From Nissabacter sp. SGAir0207 (GTDB taxonomy: Bacteria > Pseudomonadota > Gammaproteobacteria > Enterobacterales > Enterobacteriaceae), in contig NZ_CP028035.1 in NCBI RefSeq assembly GCF_005491205.1, positions 868,001 through 932,000 of the forward strand: a stretch of DNA of 64,000 bases, written 5' to 3'. Under the pieces are notes generated by a model, which was not told where the DNA came from, searched no databases, and was given only the letters and a program-made list of their open reading frames with translations. Both the position numbers and the translations under genes were made by a program. This document shows positions 1 to 10,679 of this stretch, one piece after another (positions within the stretch are counted from its first letter, which is position 1; the number at the start of each line of letters is the position of its first letter).

Positions 1-1
1 G

Positions 2-2785
2 CTGGGCGGCGCGGCCTTCAACAACGAATTTGGCCGGCCAGCGCTGCTGGGCTACTTCCGTACCTATGAGGAAGAGGTCAGCAGCCACAATGGCGTGGAG
101 CTGCGTGGCTACCACAAGCCGATCATGCTGGCGGGCGGCATTGGCAACATCCGTGCCGACCATGTGCAGAAGGGTGAGATCACCGTAGGCGCCAAGCTGA
201 TTGTGCTGGGCGGGCCAGCGATGAACATCGGCCTCGGCGGCGGCGCGGCCTCCTCGATGGCCTCAGGCCAGTCGGACGCCGACCTCGATTTCGCCTCCGT
301 GCAGCGTGACAACCCAGAGATGGAGCGCCGTTGCCAGGAGGTGATTGACCGCTGCTGGCAGCTGGGCGAAGAGAACCCGATCCTGTTTATCCATGACGTC
401 GGCGCGGGCGGCCTCTCCAACGCCATGCCGGAGCTGGTGAGCGACGGCGGCCGCGGCGGCCGGTTCGAGCTGCGCGACATCCTGAATGATGAGCCGGGCA
501 TGAGCCCGCTGGAAGTGTGGTGCAACGAATCCCAGGAGCGTTACGTGCTGGCGGTGGCACCGGCGCAACTGGCGCAGTTCGATGAGATCTGCCGCCGTGA
601 GCGCGCGCCGTATGCGGTGATTGGCGAGGCGACCGAAGAGCGCCACCTGACGCTGAACGATAGCCACTTCGACAACCAGCCGATCGACATGCCGCTGGAT
701 GTGCTGCTGGGCAAGACGCCGAAAATGCTGCGTGACGTGACGCGCCAACAGGCGGCTGGCCATGCGCTGCAACGCGAGGGCATCACCCTGGCAGACGCCG
801 TTAACCGTGTGCTGCACCTGCCGGCAGTGGCGGAGAAGACCTTCCTGATCACCATCGGCGACCGTACCGTGACCGGCATGGTGGCACGCGACCAGATGGT
901 CGGCCCGTGGCAGATCCCGGTGGCGGACTGTGCGGTCACCACCGCCAGCCTCGACAGCTACCACGGCGAGGCGATGTCGCTGGGCGAGCGCGCCCCGGTG
1001 GCGCTGCTCAACTTTGCCGCCTCCGCCCGTCTGGCGGTCGGCGAGGCGCTGACCAACCTGGCGGCGACCGACATTGGCAGCCTGAAGCGGGTGAAACTCT
1101 CCGCCAACTGGATGTCAGCGGCGGGCCACCCCGGCGAGGACGCGGGCCTGTATGACGCGGTACGCGCGGTGGGCGAGGAGCTTTGCCCGGCGCTCGGCCT
1201 GACCATTCCGGTCGGCAAGGACTCCATGTCAATGAAGACCCGCTGGCAGGAGGGCAACGAGACGCGTGAGATGACCTCGCCGCTCTCGCTGGTGATCACC
1301 GCCTTCGCCCGCGTGGAGGATGTGCGCCGTACCGTGACCCCACAACTGCGCACCGACAAGGGCGACAATGCGCTGCTGCTGATCGATCTGGGCAACGGCC
1401 GCAACGCGCTGGGTGCCACCGCGCTGGCGCAGGTCTATCGCCAGTTGGGCGACACCACCGCCGATGTGCATGACGCCGAACAGCTGGCGGGCTTCTTCAA
1501 CGCCATGCAGGCGCTGGTGGCAGAGGGCAAGCTGCTGGCCTACCACGACCGCGGCGACGGCGGCCTGCTGGTGACGCTGGCAGAGATGGCGTTTGCTGGC
1601 CACTGCGGTCTTGACGTGGACATCCATGCGCTGGGCAATGACGCGCTGGCGGCACTGTTCAACGAGGAGCTGGGTGCGGTCATCCAGGTGAAAGAGGAGC
1701 AGCGTGCGGAAGTTGAGGCGCTGCTGGCGAAGCATGGCCTGCAAGCGTGCACCCACTATCTGGGACGCGCCACCGAGGGCGACCGCTTCGTGATCCAGAG
1801 CAACGGCCACGCGGTCTACAGCGAGAGCCGCAGCACCCTGCGCACCTGGTGGGCTGAAACCACCTGGCAGATGCAGCGCCTGCGCGACAACCCAGAGTGC
1901 GCCGATCAGGAGCACCACGCCAAACAGCAGGCCAGCGATCCGGGCCTGAACGCCAAGCTGACCTTTGCGCCGGACGAAGATGTGGCCGCGCCGTACATCG
2001 CCAAACAGGCTCGGCCGAAAGTGGCGGTGCTGCGCGAGCAGGGCGTTAACTCCCACGTGGAGATGGCGGCCGCCTTCCATCGCGCCGGTTTCGATGCGGT
2101 GGACGTGCACATGAGCGACCTGATCGAGGGGCGTCGTGATCTGCAAGATTTCCACACGCTGGTGGCGTGCGGCGGCTTCTCCTACGGCGACGTACTGGGC
2201 GCGGGCGAAGGCTGGGCGAAATCCGTGCTGTTCAACAGCCGCGTGCGCGACGAGTTTGAAGACTTCTTCAACCGTCCGCAGACGCTGGCGCTGGGCGTGT
2301 GCAACGGCTGCCAGATGATGTCCAACCTCAAGGAGCTGATCCCAGGGGCCGAGAGCTGGCCGCGCTTCGTGCGCAACCTGTCGGATCGCTTCGAGGCGCG
2401 CTTCAGTCTGGTGGAAGTGGCCGCCAGCCCGTCGCTGCTGATGGAGGGGATGGCTGGCTCCCGGATGCCGATCGCCGTCTCCCACGGGGAAGGGCGAGTG
2501 GAGGTGCGTGACAACGCCCACCTGGCGACGCTGGAGCATCAGGGTCTGGTGGCGCTGCGCTATGTCGATAACCTGGGTAACGTCACCGAGAACTACCCGG
2601 CCAACCCGAACGGCTCGCCGAACGGCATTACGGCGGTCACCAACGCCAGCGGCCGCGTGACGGTAATGATGCCGCACCCGGAGCGCGTGTTCCGTACCGT
2701 CAGCAACTCCTGGCACCCGGAAAACTGGGGCGAGGACAGCCCGTGGATGCGGATGTTCCGCAACGCGCGCCGTCAGCTCGGCTGA
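2..2785 (+). CDS. purL: Phosphoribosylformylglycinamidine synthase (FGAM synthase), 3' part
   Basis: Large-type PurL, which makes formylglycinamidine ribonucleotide from FGAR, ATP and glutamine in de novo purine synthesis. The reading frame is already open at base 2, so the true start lies upstream of the window. About 927 C-terminal residues are visible, against roughly 1,295 for the full enterobacterial protein. The visible part holds the end of the first synthetase half, the second PurM-like half and the C-terminal glutamine amidotransferase domain. That domain shows the nucleophile motif GVCNGCQMM, then SHGEGR and PHPERVFR. The frame is intact to the TGA. A strong terminator follows directly. 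The identity is secure; only the 5' end is missing. Confidence 0.97.
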   Translation: MGGAAFNNEFGRPALLGYFRTYEEEVSSHNGVELRGYHKPIMLAGGIGNIRADHVQKGEITVGAKLIVLGGPAMNIGLGGGAASSMASGQSDADLDFASVQRDNPEMERRCQEVIDRCWQLGEENPILFIHDVGAGGLSNAMPELVSDGGRGGRFELRDILNDEPGMSPLEVWCNESQERYVLAVAPAQLAQFDEICRRERAPYAVIGEATEERHLTLNDSHFDNQPIDMPLDVLLGKTPKMLRDVTRQQAAGHALQREGITLADAVNRVLHLPAVAEKTFLITIGDRTVTGMVARDQMVGPWQIPVADCAVTTASLDSYHGEAMSLGERAPVALLNFAASARLAVGEALTNLAATDIGSLKRVKLSANWMSAAGHPGEDAGLYDAVRAVGEELCPALGLTIPVGKDSMSMKTRWQEGNETREMTSPLSLVITAFARVEDVRRTVTPQLRTDKGDNALLLIDLGNGRNALGATALAQVYRQLGDTTADVHDAEQLAGFFNAMQALVAEGKLLAYHDRGDGGLLVTLAEMAFAGHCGLDVDIHALGNDALAALFNEELGAVIQVKEEQRAEVEALLAKHGLQACTHYLGRATEGDRFVIQSNGHAVYSESRSTLRTWWAETTWQMQRLRDNPECADQEHHAKQQASDPGLNAKLTFAPDEDVAAPYIAKQARPKVAVLREQGVNSHVEMAAAFHRAGFDAVDVHMSDLIEGRRDLQDFHTLVACGGFSYGDVLGAGEGWAKSVLFNSRVRDEFEDFFNRPQTLALGVCNGCQMMSNLKELIPGAESWPRFVRNLSDRFEARFSLVEVAASPSLLMEGMAGSRMPIAVSHGEGRVEVRDNAHLATLEHQGLVALRYVDNLGNVTENYPANPNGSPNGITAVTNASGRVTVMMPHPERVFRTVSNSWHPENWGEDSPWMRMFRNARRQLG

Positions 2786-2802
2786 TAGCCCATGCATTAA
2801 CA

Positions 2803-2826
2803 GGCGGCCTGCGGGCCGCCTTTTTT
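2803..2826 (+). terminator. Rho-independent terminator of purL
   Basis: A GGCGGCC/GGCCGCC stem with a four-base loop is followed by six T residues, 17 bases after the purL stop codon. Confidence 0.9.
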
Positions 2827-2831
2827 ATGGC

Positions 2832-2944
2832 TGTCGGGAAATGGCGACGTCAGCCATTTTCGATGTCGCCAAAAAGCGACACTTAATCCTTTGAATTATA
2901 TGAATTAAAATTGATAGTGAGAAAAGTGTCGGTTTTTGGCGACA
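2832..2944 (+). promoter_or_regulatory. Three GlrR-type binding sites upstream of glmY
   Basis: Three copies of the TGTC-N10-GACA motif lie upstream of glmY: 2832-2849 (last base G instead of A), 2864-2881 (exact) and 2927-2944 (exact). This motif is the established GlrR (QseF) target at enterobacterial glmY promoters. The sites lie about 110-245 bp upstream of the sigma-54-type promoter, as expected for an enhancer-binding protein. The AT-rich DNA between them and the promoter would suit bending by IHF; I did not identify a specific IHF site. Confidence 0.85.
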
Positions 2945-3052
2945 GCGCGGCGCAAAAATGCGCAAGTAATCCCTTGTTAGTTAACTGAATTTTTAGCACG
3001 TCACATAAAATTATTCTTAAAACTAACCACTTAATGCATTATCCAAAAAGTT

Positions 3053-3066
3053 GGCATACAATGTGC
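3053..3066 (+). promoter_or_regulatory. Sigma-54 type promoter of glmY
   Basis: TTGGCA at 3051-3056 and TGCA around 3064 give the GG-N10-GC spacing of a -24/-12 element (GG at 3053-3054, GC at 3065-3066). The GlmY-like sequence begins about 13 bases downstream, at 3079. An overlapping sigma-70 promoter, as known in E. coli, is possible but cannot be placed with confidence here. Confidence 0.8.
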
Positions 3067-3078
3067 ATTCTATTGCGC

Positions 3079-3489
3079 AGTTGCTCATTCACCTTACTTA
3101 TGACGGCCCCGCCCCGGCGGAATATGCGCCCCATAAGATCCGAATGACGCCAAAGCAAGGTGCCTATCGTCCACCGCATCGATTATCGCCAGCTGGCTTT
3201 ATCACCCGCAGGACGACACGTTGAGTGAGGCGCCAACCTTAACTCCCCCCGCCGGTAAGCGTCTTACCCAAGGGGCAAGACGGATGCCGACCGTTCCACC
3301 TTTGATGAGTGTTCATCAGCCTGGGAACGTTATCACGCATCCACCCATTCCGCCGCAGGGTCATACCGTGCGGCTGGCCCCCGCGGGGGCCAGGCCCTGA
3401 CCGCCTCCACCGACACCCACGAGTGTCAGGGTCTCTACCTTGGGCAAACGGCCCACACATCAGGCACCGCATTGGCGGTGCTTTTTTTT
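3079..3489 (+). ncRNA. glmY: GlmY small RNA with an unusually long 3' region
   Basis: GlmY is a decoy RNA that binds RapZ and so protects the sister RNA GlmZ, which activates glmS (glucosamine-6-phosphate synthase). The conserved core runs from 3079 to about 3237: a GCTCATTCACC 5' end, then ATAAGATCCGAATGACGC, TATCGTCCACCG and CGTTGAGTGAGGCGCC, which are shared GlmY/GlmZ landmarks. The position between purL and glrK and the lack of the GlmZ glmS-pairing segment make it GlmY. E. coli GlmY is about 184 nt, but here the first clear terminator ends at 3489. The roughly 250 bases in between contain several stable hairpins, so the 3' boundary is uncertain and a second RNA may be present. Confidence 0.75.
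3464..3489 (+). terminator. Strong terminator upstream of glrK
   Basis: A GCACCGC/GCGGTGC stem with an ATTG loop is followed by eight T residues. It is the first convincing intrinsic terminator after the GlmY start and separates that RNA from the glrK operon. Confidence 0.9.
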
Positions 3490-3572
3490 GCCGGTTTTCT
3501 GCCCGGCCCGGCGCTGGGGTATACTGCGGCGGCGGGTTGCCCGCATTTCCCTGTGCAAGGAGCCGGTCACAC

Positions 3573-5048
3573 ATGCGATTCAACACCCGCCTCGCCACCC
3601 TGCAACGGCTGACGCTGAAAAGCTGGCGTTTCTTCCCCCGTTCCCTGCGCCAGCTGGTGCTGATGGCCTTTTTGCTGGTGCTGCTGCCCCTGCTGGTGCT
3701 GGCCTATCAGGCCTATGAGAGCCTCGATAACCTCAGCGCCCAGGCGGCTGACATCAACCGCACCACCCTAAGCGACGCGCGGCGCAGCGAGGCGATGACC
3801 AGCGTGGCGCTGGAGATGGAGCGCAGCTACCGCCAGTACTGCGTGCTGGATGACGCCACGCTGGCGCGGCTCTATCAGGATCAGCGCCAGCGCTATGCGC
3901 AGATGCTGGATACCCACGCCACCATCCTGCCCGATCCGCGTTACTACCAGACGCTGCATACGCTGCTCGACCAGCTGTCAACGATGGCCTGCCAGCAGAG
4001 CGGCCCCAGCCCACAGGCCTCGGCCGGGCTGGAGCTCTTCTCCCGATCCAACGCCGAAATGGTGCAGGCCACCCGCAATATCATTTTCTCGCGCGGCCAG
4101 CAGCTGCAACAGGCGATTGCCGAGCGCGGCCACTACTTCGGCTGGCAGGCGCTGATGCTGTTCCTGCTCAGCGTGATGCTGGTGGCCCTCTTCACCCGCA
4201 TGATCATCGGCCCGGTGAAGGGGGTGGAGCGGATGATCAACCGGCTGGGGGAGGGGCGGGCGCTCGGCAACAGCGTGATGTTCCACGGCCCGCGTGAGTT
4301 GCAGTCGCTGGCCCAGCGCATCATCTGGCTCAGTGAGCGGCTCGCCTGGCTGGAGTCGCAGCGCCATGAGTTTTTGCGCCACATCTCCCACGAGCTGAAA
4401 ACGCCCCTCGCCAGTATGCGTGAGGGCACGGAGCTGCTGGCGGATGAGGTGGCCGGGCCGCTGACCCGCGACCAGCAGGAGGTGGTGGCCATCCTCGACA
4501 AGAGCAGCCGCCACCTGCAAACCCTGATTGAGCAGCTGCTCGACTACAACCGCAAGCTGTCAGATGGCCCGGCGGAGAAGGCGCAGGTGGCGCTGCCGGA
4601 GATGGTGGCGCGGGTGGTCTCCGCCCATAGCCTGCCAGCGCGCGCCAAGCAGATCCGCACCCACCTGGATCTGGCGGCGACCCACTGCCGCGCCGAACCG
4701 ACGCTGCTGATGCGCGCGCTCGACAACCTCTACTCCAATGCGGTGCACTACGGGGCTGAATCCGGTAACATCTGGATCCGCAGCCGTCAGGCTGGCAACC
4801 GGCTACACATTGAGGTCGCCAACAGCGGCACGCCGATTGCCGAAAGTGAGAAAGCGATGATTTTTGAGCCATTTTTTCAGGGCAGCCAGCAACGCAAGGG
4901 CGCGGTCAAGGGCAGTGGCCTCGGGCTGAGCATTGCCCATGACTGCATCAGCCGGATGCAAGGCGATCTGCAGCTGATCAAGGTGGCCTATGCTGATGTC
5001 TGTTTCCGAATTGAACTGCCGTTACCAGCCGGGAATCACGAACAATGA
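3573..5048 (+). CDS. glrK: Sensor histidine kinase GlrK (QseE)
   Basis: Membrane sensor kinase that phosphorylates GlrR. It is 491 residues long with this start. A longer open frame begins at 3309, but that would run through the GlmY terminator; ATG 3573 has AAGGAG about 11 bases upstream and gives the family's normal N-terminus. A first membrane segment lies near residues 28-47 (LVLMAFLLVLLPLLVLAY), followed by a periplasmic region, a second membrane segment, HAMP, an H-box (HISHELKTPL), an N-box (DNLYSNAVHYG) and a G-box (GSGLGLSIAH). Its stop overlaps the qseG start (ATGA), so the two genes are translationally coupled. A possible -10 (TATACT) lies at 3520-3525. Confidence 0.93.
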   Translation: MRFNTRLATLQRLTLKSWRFFPRSLRQLVLMAFLLVLLPLLVLAYQAYESLDNLSAQAADINRTTLSDARRSEAMTSVALEMERSYRQYCVLDDATLARLYQDQRQRYAQMLDTHATILPDPRYYQTLHTLLDQLSTMACQQSGPSPQASAGLELFSRSNAEMVQATRNIIFSRGQQLQQAIAERGHYFGWQALMLFLLSVMLVALFTRMIIGPVKGVERMINRLGEGRALGNSVMFHGPRELQSLAQRIIWLSERLAWLESQRHEFLRHISHELKTPLASMREGTELLADEVAGPLTRDQQEVVAILDKSSRHLQTLIEQLLDYNRKLSDGPAEKAQVALPEMVARVVSAHSLPARAKQIRTHLDLAATHCRAEPTLLMRALDNLYSNAVHYGAESGNIWIRSRQAGNRLHIEVANSGTPIAESEKAMIFEPFFQGSQQRKGAVKGSGLGLSIAHDCISRMQGDLQLIKVAYADVCFRIELPLPAGNHEQ

Positions 5049-5797
5049 CAATGCGCATATTTGGCTCCCTGCTACAGCGGGGAGCGGGAGTGGCCCGGGC
5101 GGTGCGCGGCGGGCGGCTACTGGCCTCGCTGGGCCTGCTGCCGATGCTGGCCAGCTGTATGCAGGGTGGCGGCCAGGGTGCCGCCCATACCCCGTTGCAG
5201 GCGCTGCCCGACCAGCAGGTGATCGACTTCCGCGTCGCCGCCTGTGAAACCCTGTGGGATCTGGAGGGCAAAGAGAGCACCGAGAATGCCCTCTACTGGC
5301 TACGGGCGATTGACTGCGCCGACCGGCTCGGCCCCGCCGAGGCCCAGCGGCTCGGCCAGTCGATGGTGGTGGACTCCTGGGAGAGTGCCTTCCGCCAGAG
5401 CATCCTGCTCTCCAGCGCCGACCCGACGCCAGCGGGCCGCCGCCAGCTGCTCACGCGGGTCAACCAGTACCGCGCCGAGATGCCCGGTTCACTGCGGCCG
5501 CTGGTGCAGCTCTGGCGGGAGCGCCAGAACCTGGAGATTGTGCTGAACGAGGAGCGGGCAAAGGCCCAGCGCGCCCAGGAGGCGAACGCCAGCCAGATCG
5601 CGGCGCTGCATCAGGCGCAGGCGCTGCTTCAGGATAAGCTCAGCGACACCCAGCAGAAGCTGGAGAACCTGACCGACATCGAGCGCCGGCTCTCCTCGCG
5701 CAAGCAGTTGCAGGGCGAGTTGCCGGAGGGCGGCGAGGGCCATCGCCGCGTCGATCCCGATGAGACCTACACCCCGCCGGCTGCCGGCGACCACTAA
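5045..5797 (+). CDS. qseG: Outer-membrane lipoprotein QseG
   Basis: A 250-residue lipoprotein encoded between the GlrK kinase and the GlrR regulator. The N-terminus carries a long basic and hydrophobic signal ending in a lipobox (LASC, Cys38). The C-terminal half (about residues 155-220) is Glu/Gln/Arg-rich and predicted helical or coiled-coil. QseG homologues interact with the GlrK kinase and affect its signalling. The gene starts in a 4-bp overlap with glrK and ends 11 bp before glrR, so it is the middle gene of a tight three-gene operon. The assignment rests mainly on position and architecture; the protein is poorly conserved in sequence. Confidence 0.88.
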   Translation: MTMRIFGSLLQRGAGVARAVRGGRLLASLGLLPMLASCMQGGGQGAAHTPLQALPDQQVIDFRVAACETLWDLEGKESTENALYWLRAIDCADRLGPAEAQRLGQSMVVDSWESAFRQSILLSSADPTPAGRRQLLTRVNQYRAEMPGSLRPLVQLWRERQNLEIVLNEERAKAQRAQEANASQIAALHQAQALLQDKLSDTQQKLENLTDIERRLSSRKQLQGELPEGGEGHRRVDPDETYTPPAAGDH

Positions 5798-5808
5798 GGA
5801 GGGCCAGG

Positions 5809-7149
5809 ATGACCCAACGTAAACCCGCCAACCTGCTGCTGGTGGATGACGATCCCAGCCTGCTGAAGCTGCTCGGGATGCGCCTGAGCAGCGAGGGGTT
5901 CAGCGTCACCACCGCCGAGAGCGGGCAAGAGGCGTTGCGGCTGCTGGCACGCGAAAAGATTGATCTGGTGATCAGCGACTTGCGGATGGATGAGATGGAT
6001 GGCATGGCGCTGTTCAGCGAGATCCAGAAGCACCAGCCGGGGATGCCGGTGATCATCCTGACCGCCCACGGCTCCATCCCGGACGCGGTGGCGGCCACCC
6101 AGCAGGGCGTGTTCAGCTTCCTCACCAAGCCGGTGGATCGTGACGCGCTCTACAAGGCGATCGACGAGGCGCTGGCGCTGACCACCGCCCCGGCGGCGGA
6201 TGAGCGCTGGCGTGAGGCGATTGTCACCCGTAGCCCACTGATGCTGCGTCTGCTGGAGCAGGCGCGGATGGTGGCGCAGTCGGACGTCAGCGTGCTGATC
6301 AACGGCCAGAGCGGCACCGGCAAGGAGGTGCTGGCGCAGGCGATCCACGCCGCCAGCCCGCGCGCGCAGCGGCCGTTCATCGCCATCAACTGCGGCGCGC
6401 TGCCGGAGCAGTTGCTGGAGTCAGAGCTGTTCGGCCATGCCAAGGGCGCGTTTACCGGCGCGGTCAGCCAGCGTGAGGGGCTGTTTCAGGCGGCGGAGGG
6501 GGGCACGCTGTTCCTCGATGAGATTGGCGACATGCCGCTCTCGTTGCAGGTCAAGCTGCTGCGGGTGCTCCAGGAGCGCAAGGTGCGGCCGCTCGGCAGC
6601 AACCGCGATCTGGAGGTCAATGTGCGCATCCTCTCCGCCACCCACCGCGACCTGCCAAAGGTGATGGCGCGCGGCGAATTCCGTGAGGATCTCTTCTACC
6701 GCCTGAATGTGGTCAACCTCAAGCTGCCAGCGCTGAATGAGCGGCCAGAGGATATTCCGCTGCTCGCCAACCATCTGCTGCGCGCCGCGGCGCAGCGCCA
6801 CAAACCGTTTGTGCGCAGCTTCTCCTCCGATGCGATGAAACGGCTGATGGCGGCGAGCTGGCCGGGCAACGTGCGCCAACTGGTCAATGTGATTGAGCAG
6901 TGCGTGGCGCTCACCTCCGCGCCAGTGATCAGTGACGCGTTGGTGGAGCAGGCGCTGGAGGGGGAGAACCGGGTACTGCCGACCTTCGCCGAGGCGCGCA
7001 ACCAGTTTGAGCTGCACTATCTGCGCAAGCTGTTGCAGATCGCCAAGGGCAACGTGACGCAGGCGGCGCGCATGGCCGGGCGCAACCGCACCGAGTTCTA
7101 TAAGCTGCTGTCGCGCCACGAGCTGGATGCCAACGACTTTAAGGATTAG
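5809..7149 (+). CDS. glrR: Sigma-54-dependent response regulator GlrR (QseF)
   Basis: An NtrC-type activator of 446 residues. The receiver domain (about residues 8-120) has the acidic pocket DDD at 13-15 and the phospho-acceptor Asp57 in ISDLRMDE. The AAA+ domain shows Walker A GQSGTGKE, the sigma-54 contact loop GAFTGA, Walker B LFLDEIGD and the R-finger region. The C-terminus is a Fis-type helix-turn-helix ([20 protein letters not shown]). AAGGAGG lies just upstream of the ATG. Three TGTC-N10-GACA sites and a -24/-12 promoter at glmY upstream in the same window are its expected targets. Confidence 0.96.
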   Translation: MTQRKPANLLLVDDDPSLLKLLGMRLSSEGFSVTTAESGQEALRLLAREKIDLVISDLRMDEMDGMALFSEIQKHQPGMPVIILTAHGSIPDAVAATQQGVFSFLTKPVDRDALYKAIDEALALTTAPAADERWREAIVTRSPLMLRLLEQARMVAQSDVSVLINGQSGTGKEVLAQAIHAASPRAQRPFIAINCGALPEQLLESELFGHAKGAFTGAVSQREGLFQAAEGGTLFLDEIGDMPLSLQVKLLRVLQERKVRPLGSNRDLEVNVRILSATHRDLPKVMARGEFREDLFYRLNVVNLKLPALNERPEDIPLLANHLLRAAAQRHKPFVRSFSSDAMKRLMAASWPGNVRQLVNVIEQCVALTSAPVISDALVEQALEGENRVLPTFAEARNQFELHYLRKLLQIAKGNVTQAARMAGRNRTEFYKLLSRHELDANDFKD

Positions 7150-7362
7150 CCGCCGCAGGTGGCTAAACAAACCGGCCAGAATGCTTTACACTCGCAGGCT
7201 TATTGTCGCGCCGGGCAGGGCAGGATAGTGGGCAACTGCCATACTTAACGGGCCACCGTGGCCAGCGCCGGGCAGGCAATCGTTGTCGGACAGTGGGCGT
7301 GCGCCGCCGCCCGGCACGTGATGTCAGACGAAAACCTCCGGCCTTGGCCGCATATTATGTAA

Positions 7363-7716
<354 letters not shown>

Positions 7717-7732
7717 GCCCGCTCTCCGCCAT

Positions 7733-7761
7733 AAAAAAGGGCGCCTTCGGGCGCCCTTTTT
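7733..7761. terminator. Bidirectional terminator between glnB and hmp
   Basis: A GGGCGCC-TTCG-GGCGCCC hairpin is flanked by six A residues on the left and five T residues on the right, so it can end transcription from both convergent genes. Confidence 0.92.
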
Positions 7762-7769
7762 GCGTTGGC

Positions 7770-8963
7770 TTACAGCACTTTGTGCGGGCCAAACACTTCG
7801 TAGTGCAGGTTTTCCGCTGGGATACCGGCATCCAGCAGCTGGCGGGCAACAAACTGCATGAAACCGACCGGGCCGCAGAGGTAGAAGTGCATTCCCGGCG
7901 CCGTCAGTTGCGGTGCGACTGCCCCCAGATCCATCCAGCCGATGCTGTGGTAGTCCACGCCCACGATATCTGCCGCTTCCGGCTGGCGATACCAGACATG
8001 GCGGGAGAGGTTCGGCAGCGCGGCGGCAAGTTCGGCCACTTCACCGGCAAAGGCGTGCAGGCGGCCATTCTCGGCGGCATGTAGCCAGTTGATCGGCGCG
8101 GCGTGCCCCTTCGCCTTCAGGGTGTGGAGCATGGAGAGCAGCGGGGTCTGGCCAACGCCAGCGGAGATCAGCGTCACGGGCGTTTCCGGTTGCACATCCA
8201 TGAAGAAATCACCGCGCGGCGCGGCGAGTTGCACCACGCTGCCCTCTTGCGCCACCTGATGCAGGTAGCGGGAGACCGCGCCCTCATCCTCACGTTTCAC
8301 TGCGATGCGGTAGCTGTGGCCATTCGGCGCGGCGGTCAGGGAGTACTGGCGGATCTGGCGGTGGGTGTGCCAGGCGGCATCCTGCACATAGACCGACACA
8401 TACTGGCCCGGCTGGAAATCAACGACCGGGCCGCCATCCACCGGTGCCAGCTCAAAGCTGGTGATGATCTCGCTCTGCGGCTGCTTGCGCACGATGCGGA
8501 AATCGCGGGTGCCTTCCCAGCCGCCGTTCTGCGCTGCGGTCTCCTGGTAGATCTGCCCCTCACGCTGGATAAAGACCCCAGCCAGCACCCCATACGCTTT
8601 GCCCCAGGCATCCAGCACCTCTTGACCGGGGCTGAGCAGCTCATCCAGCGTCGCCAGCAGGTTCTCACCAACAATCGCGTACTGCTCCGGGCGGATGTTC
8701 AGGCTGGCGTGCTTCTGCGCAATCTTCTCTACGGCTGGCAGGATGGCGGGCAGGTTTTCAATATTGGCGGCATAGGCGCAGATGGCATTGAACAGCGCCT
8801 CGCGCTGGTCGCCATTGCTCTGGTGGCGCATATTGAAGACATTTTGTAACTCTGGATGGCGACCCAGCATCCGCTCATAAAAGTGGGCGGTCAGTTTTGG
8901 GCCGGTGGCAACCAGCACGGGAATGGTCGATTTAATGATGGCAACAGTTTGTGAGTCCAACAT
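7770..8963 (-). CDS. hmp: Flavohemoglobin, nitric oxide dioxygenase
   Basis: Converts NO and O2 to nitrate using NAD(P)H and FAD. It is 397 residues, matching the family. The N-terminal globin domain (about 1-140) begins [17 protein letters not shown], with the heme-pocket segments YERM and the proximal helix region. The ferredoxin-reductase-like module shows RQYSLT (FAD binding), [11 protein letters not shown] (NAD binding) and the C-terminal YEVFGPH. The start codon is preceded by AGGAGCACCCA. An NsrR-like operator lies about 45 bp upstream, as expected for a nitrosative-stress gene. Confidence 0.97.
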   Translation of the reverse strand: MLDSQTVAIIKSTIPVLVATGPKLTAHFYERMLGRHPELQNVFNMRHQSNGDQREALFNAICAYAANIENLPAILPAVEKIAQKHASLNIRPEQYAIVGENLLATLDELLSPGQEVLDAWGKAYGVLAGVFIQREGQIYQETAAQNGGWEGTRDFRIVRKQPQSEIITSFELAPVDGGPVVDFQPGQYVSVYVQDAAWHTHRQIRQYSLTAAPNGHSYRIAVKREDEGAVSRYLHQVAQEGSVVQLAAPRGDFFMDVQPETPVTLISAGVGQTPLLSMLHTLKAKGHAAPINWLHAAENGRLHAFAGEVAELAAALPNLSRHVWYRQPEAADIVGVDYHSIGWMDLGAVAPQLTAPGMHFYLCGPVGFMQFVARQLLDAGIPAENLHYEVFGPHKVL

Positions 8964-9007
8964 TGGGTGCTCCTGGGGACGCGACGCGTCAGAAAGGTAA
9001 AGGACTA

Positions 9008-9031
9008 AATGATGTATTTGATATGCATCTT
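9008..9031 (-). promoter_or_regulatory. NsrR-like operator of hmp
   Basis: Read on the minus strand the site is AAGATGCATATCAAATACAT followed by CATT. It is an imperfect 11-1-11 inverted repeat close to the NsrR consensus AAGATGCATTT-N-AAATGCATCTT. It overlaps a possible -10 (TATAAG) of hmp. NsrR is the [4Fe-4S] NO sensor that represses hmp. Confidence 0.8.
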
Positions 9032-9187
9032 ATAGCAGCCGTAGGTGGTTGTAAATAGACCTATTTTTGTTAAGGATTTGTGATTTAGGGAGCGATTGTG
9101 TAAAGGTGTAATCTTTATCACGGTAGCGGAGGAAAAGCCGGTTGCACCTTGGGTTAAGGAGAGTGAAGGGAGCCTTGTGCCACCTGA

Positions 9188-9203
9188 AGCCAAACGTTTG
9201 CGT
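9188..9203 (+). promoter_or_regulatory. PurR-like box upstream of glyA
   Basis: AGCCAAACGTTTGCGT fits the 16-bp PurR consensus (ANGCAANCGNTTNCNT) with one mismatch, about 100 bp upstream of the glyA start. glyA supplies one-carbon units for purine synthesis and is a known PurR target in E. coli. The rest of the 341-bp hmp-glyA interval holds the hmp operator and a possible glyA -10 (TACACT, 9246-9251); nothing else was seen. Confidence 0.7.
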
Positions 9204-9304
9204 AAAAACCTGGCATCAGCCCTATGGCGGCAGGCAAAAACAGTTTACACTGTGGCCCATCACCCGCAGGGGTTGTTTAATTGAGTGTGAGTCAGGAGAA
9301 GCAG

Positions 9305-10558
9305 ATGTTAAAGCGTGAAATGAACATTGCCGATTATGATGCCGAACTGTGGCAAGCAATGGAGAAGGAAGTTGTTCGTCAGGAAGAGCATATTGAGCTG
9401 ATTGCCTCAGAAAACTACACCAGCCCGCGCGTTATGCAGGCTCAGGGCTCTCAGCTGACCAACAAATATGCGGAAGGCTATCCGGGTAAGCGTTACTACG
9501 GTGGCTGCGAGTATGTTGACATTGTCGAACAACTGGCCATCGACCGCGCAAAAGCGCTGTTTGGCGCTGACTATGCCAACGTCCAGCCGCACTCCGGTTC
9601 CCAGGCTAACTTCGCCGTCTACACCGCACTGTTGCAACCGGGTGACACCATCCTCGGGATGAACCTGGCGCACGGTGGCCACCTGACTCACGGCTCCCCG
9701 GTTAACCTCTCCGGCAAACTCTACAACGTCGTGCCTTACGGCATCGATGAGAGCGGCAAAATTGACTACGCTGATCTGGCGCAGCAGGCCGAGACTCACA
9801 AGCCGAAAATGATCATCGGTGGCTTCTCCGCCTACTCTGGTACCGTTGACTGGGCAAAAATGCGCGAAATCGCAGACAGCATCGGCGCTTACCTGTTCGT
9901 TGACATGGCGCACGTCGCCGGTCTGGTGGCGGCGGGCGTCTATCCGAACCCGGTTCCTCACGCACACATCGTCACCACCACCACCCACAAAACCCTGGCT
10001 GGCCCGCGCGGCGGCCTGATCCTGGCGAAGGGCGGCAACGAAGATTTCTATAAGAAGCTGAACTCCGCTGTCTTCCCAGGCGGCCAGGGTGGCCCGCTGA
10101 TGCACGTCATTGCTGGCAAGGCTGTGGCGCTGAAAGAGGCGATGGAGCCAGAGTTCAAAACCTACCAGCAGCAAGTGGCCAAAAACGCCAAGGCAATGGT
10201 GGAAGTGGTACTGGCGCGCGGCTACAAAGTGGTCTCCGGCGGCACCGAGAACCACCTGTTCCTGATGGATCTGGTGGACAAAGAGCTGACCGGTAAAGAT
10301 GCTGACGCCGCACTGGGCCGCGCCAACATCACCGTCAACAAAAACAGCGTGCCGAACGATCCGAAAAGCCCGTTCGTCACCTCCGGTATCCGTATCGGTA
10401 CTCCGGCGGTTACCCGTCGCGGCTTCAAAGAAGATGACGTGCGCGCGCTGGCTGGCTGGATCTGCGACGTGCTGGACAACATCCATGACGAAGCGACCAT
10501 CGAGCGTGTGAAACAGCAAGTGCTGGAGATCTGCGCCCGCCTGCCGGTTTACGCATAA
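9305..10558 (+). CDS. glyA: Serine hydroxymethyltransferase
   Basis: PLP enzyme that interconverts serine and glycine and charges tetrahydrofolate with a methylene group. It is 417 residues and almost collinear with E. coli GlyA. An open TTG frame starts at 9281, but ATG 9305 ([12 protein letters not shown]) has AGGAGAAG just upstream and is the family start. The PLP-lysine motif [14 protein letters not shown] is intact, as are YPGKRYYGG and the C-terminal ICARLPVYA. Codon use is that of a highly expressed gene. A terminator follows. Confidence 0.98.
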   Translation: MLKREMNIADYDAELWQAMEKEVVRQEEHIELIASENYTSPRVMQAQGSQLTNKYAEGYPGKRYYGGCEYVDIVEQLAIDRAKALFGADYANVQPHSGSQANFAVYTALLQPGDTILGMNLAHGGHLTHGSPVNLSGKLYNVVPYGIDESGKIDYADLAQQAETHKPKMIIGGFSAYSGTVDWAKMREIADSIGAYLFVDMAHVAGLVAAGVYPNPVPHAHIVTTTTHKTLAGPRGGLILAKGGNEDFYKKLNSAVFPGGQGGPLMHVIAGKAVALKEAMEPEFKTYQQQVAKNAKAMVEVVLARGYKVVSGGTENHLFLMDLVDKELTGKDADAALGRANITVNKNSVPNDPKSPFVTSGIRIGTPAVTRRGFKEDDVRALAGWICDVLDNIHDEATIERVKQQVLEICARLPVYA

Positions 10559-10592
10559 TTGCCGGCGCGCCAGACGCGCCCCGCAACAGAAG

Positions 10593-10617
10593 GCACTGCT
10601 TCGGCAGTGCTTTTTTT
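10593..10617 (+). terminator. Terminator of glyA
   Basis: GCACTGC-TTCG-GCAGTGC stem-loop followed by seven T residues, 35 bases after the glyA stop. Confidence 0.92.
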
Positions 10618-10679
10618 GCCTGTGGCCGCCGGAAATTTGCGCTACAGTAGCGGCCCGATAACCTGTAAATGGAGAGACA

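Noticed and set aside
1229..2797. 522-codon open frame on the minus strand, antisense to purL
   Set aside because: purL is unmistakable on the other strand; the antisense translation resembles no family.
3305..3400. 31-codon open frame (MSVHQPGNVITHPPIPPQGH...) in the GlmY extension, which could be a leader peptide for an attenuator before glrK
   Set aside because: No ribosome-binding site, and it starts inside a hairpin; coding is not supported, though the RNA structure itself is reported.
3309..3572. N-terminal extension of glrK by 88 codons
   Set aside because: It would cover the GlmY 3' region and terminator; ATG 3573 has the ribosome site and the normal family start.
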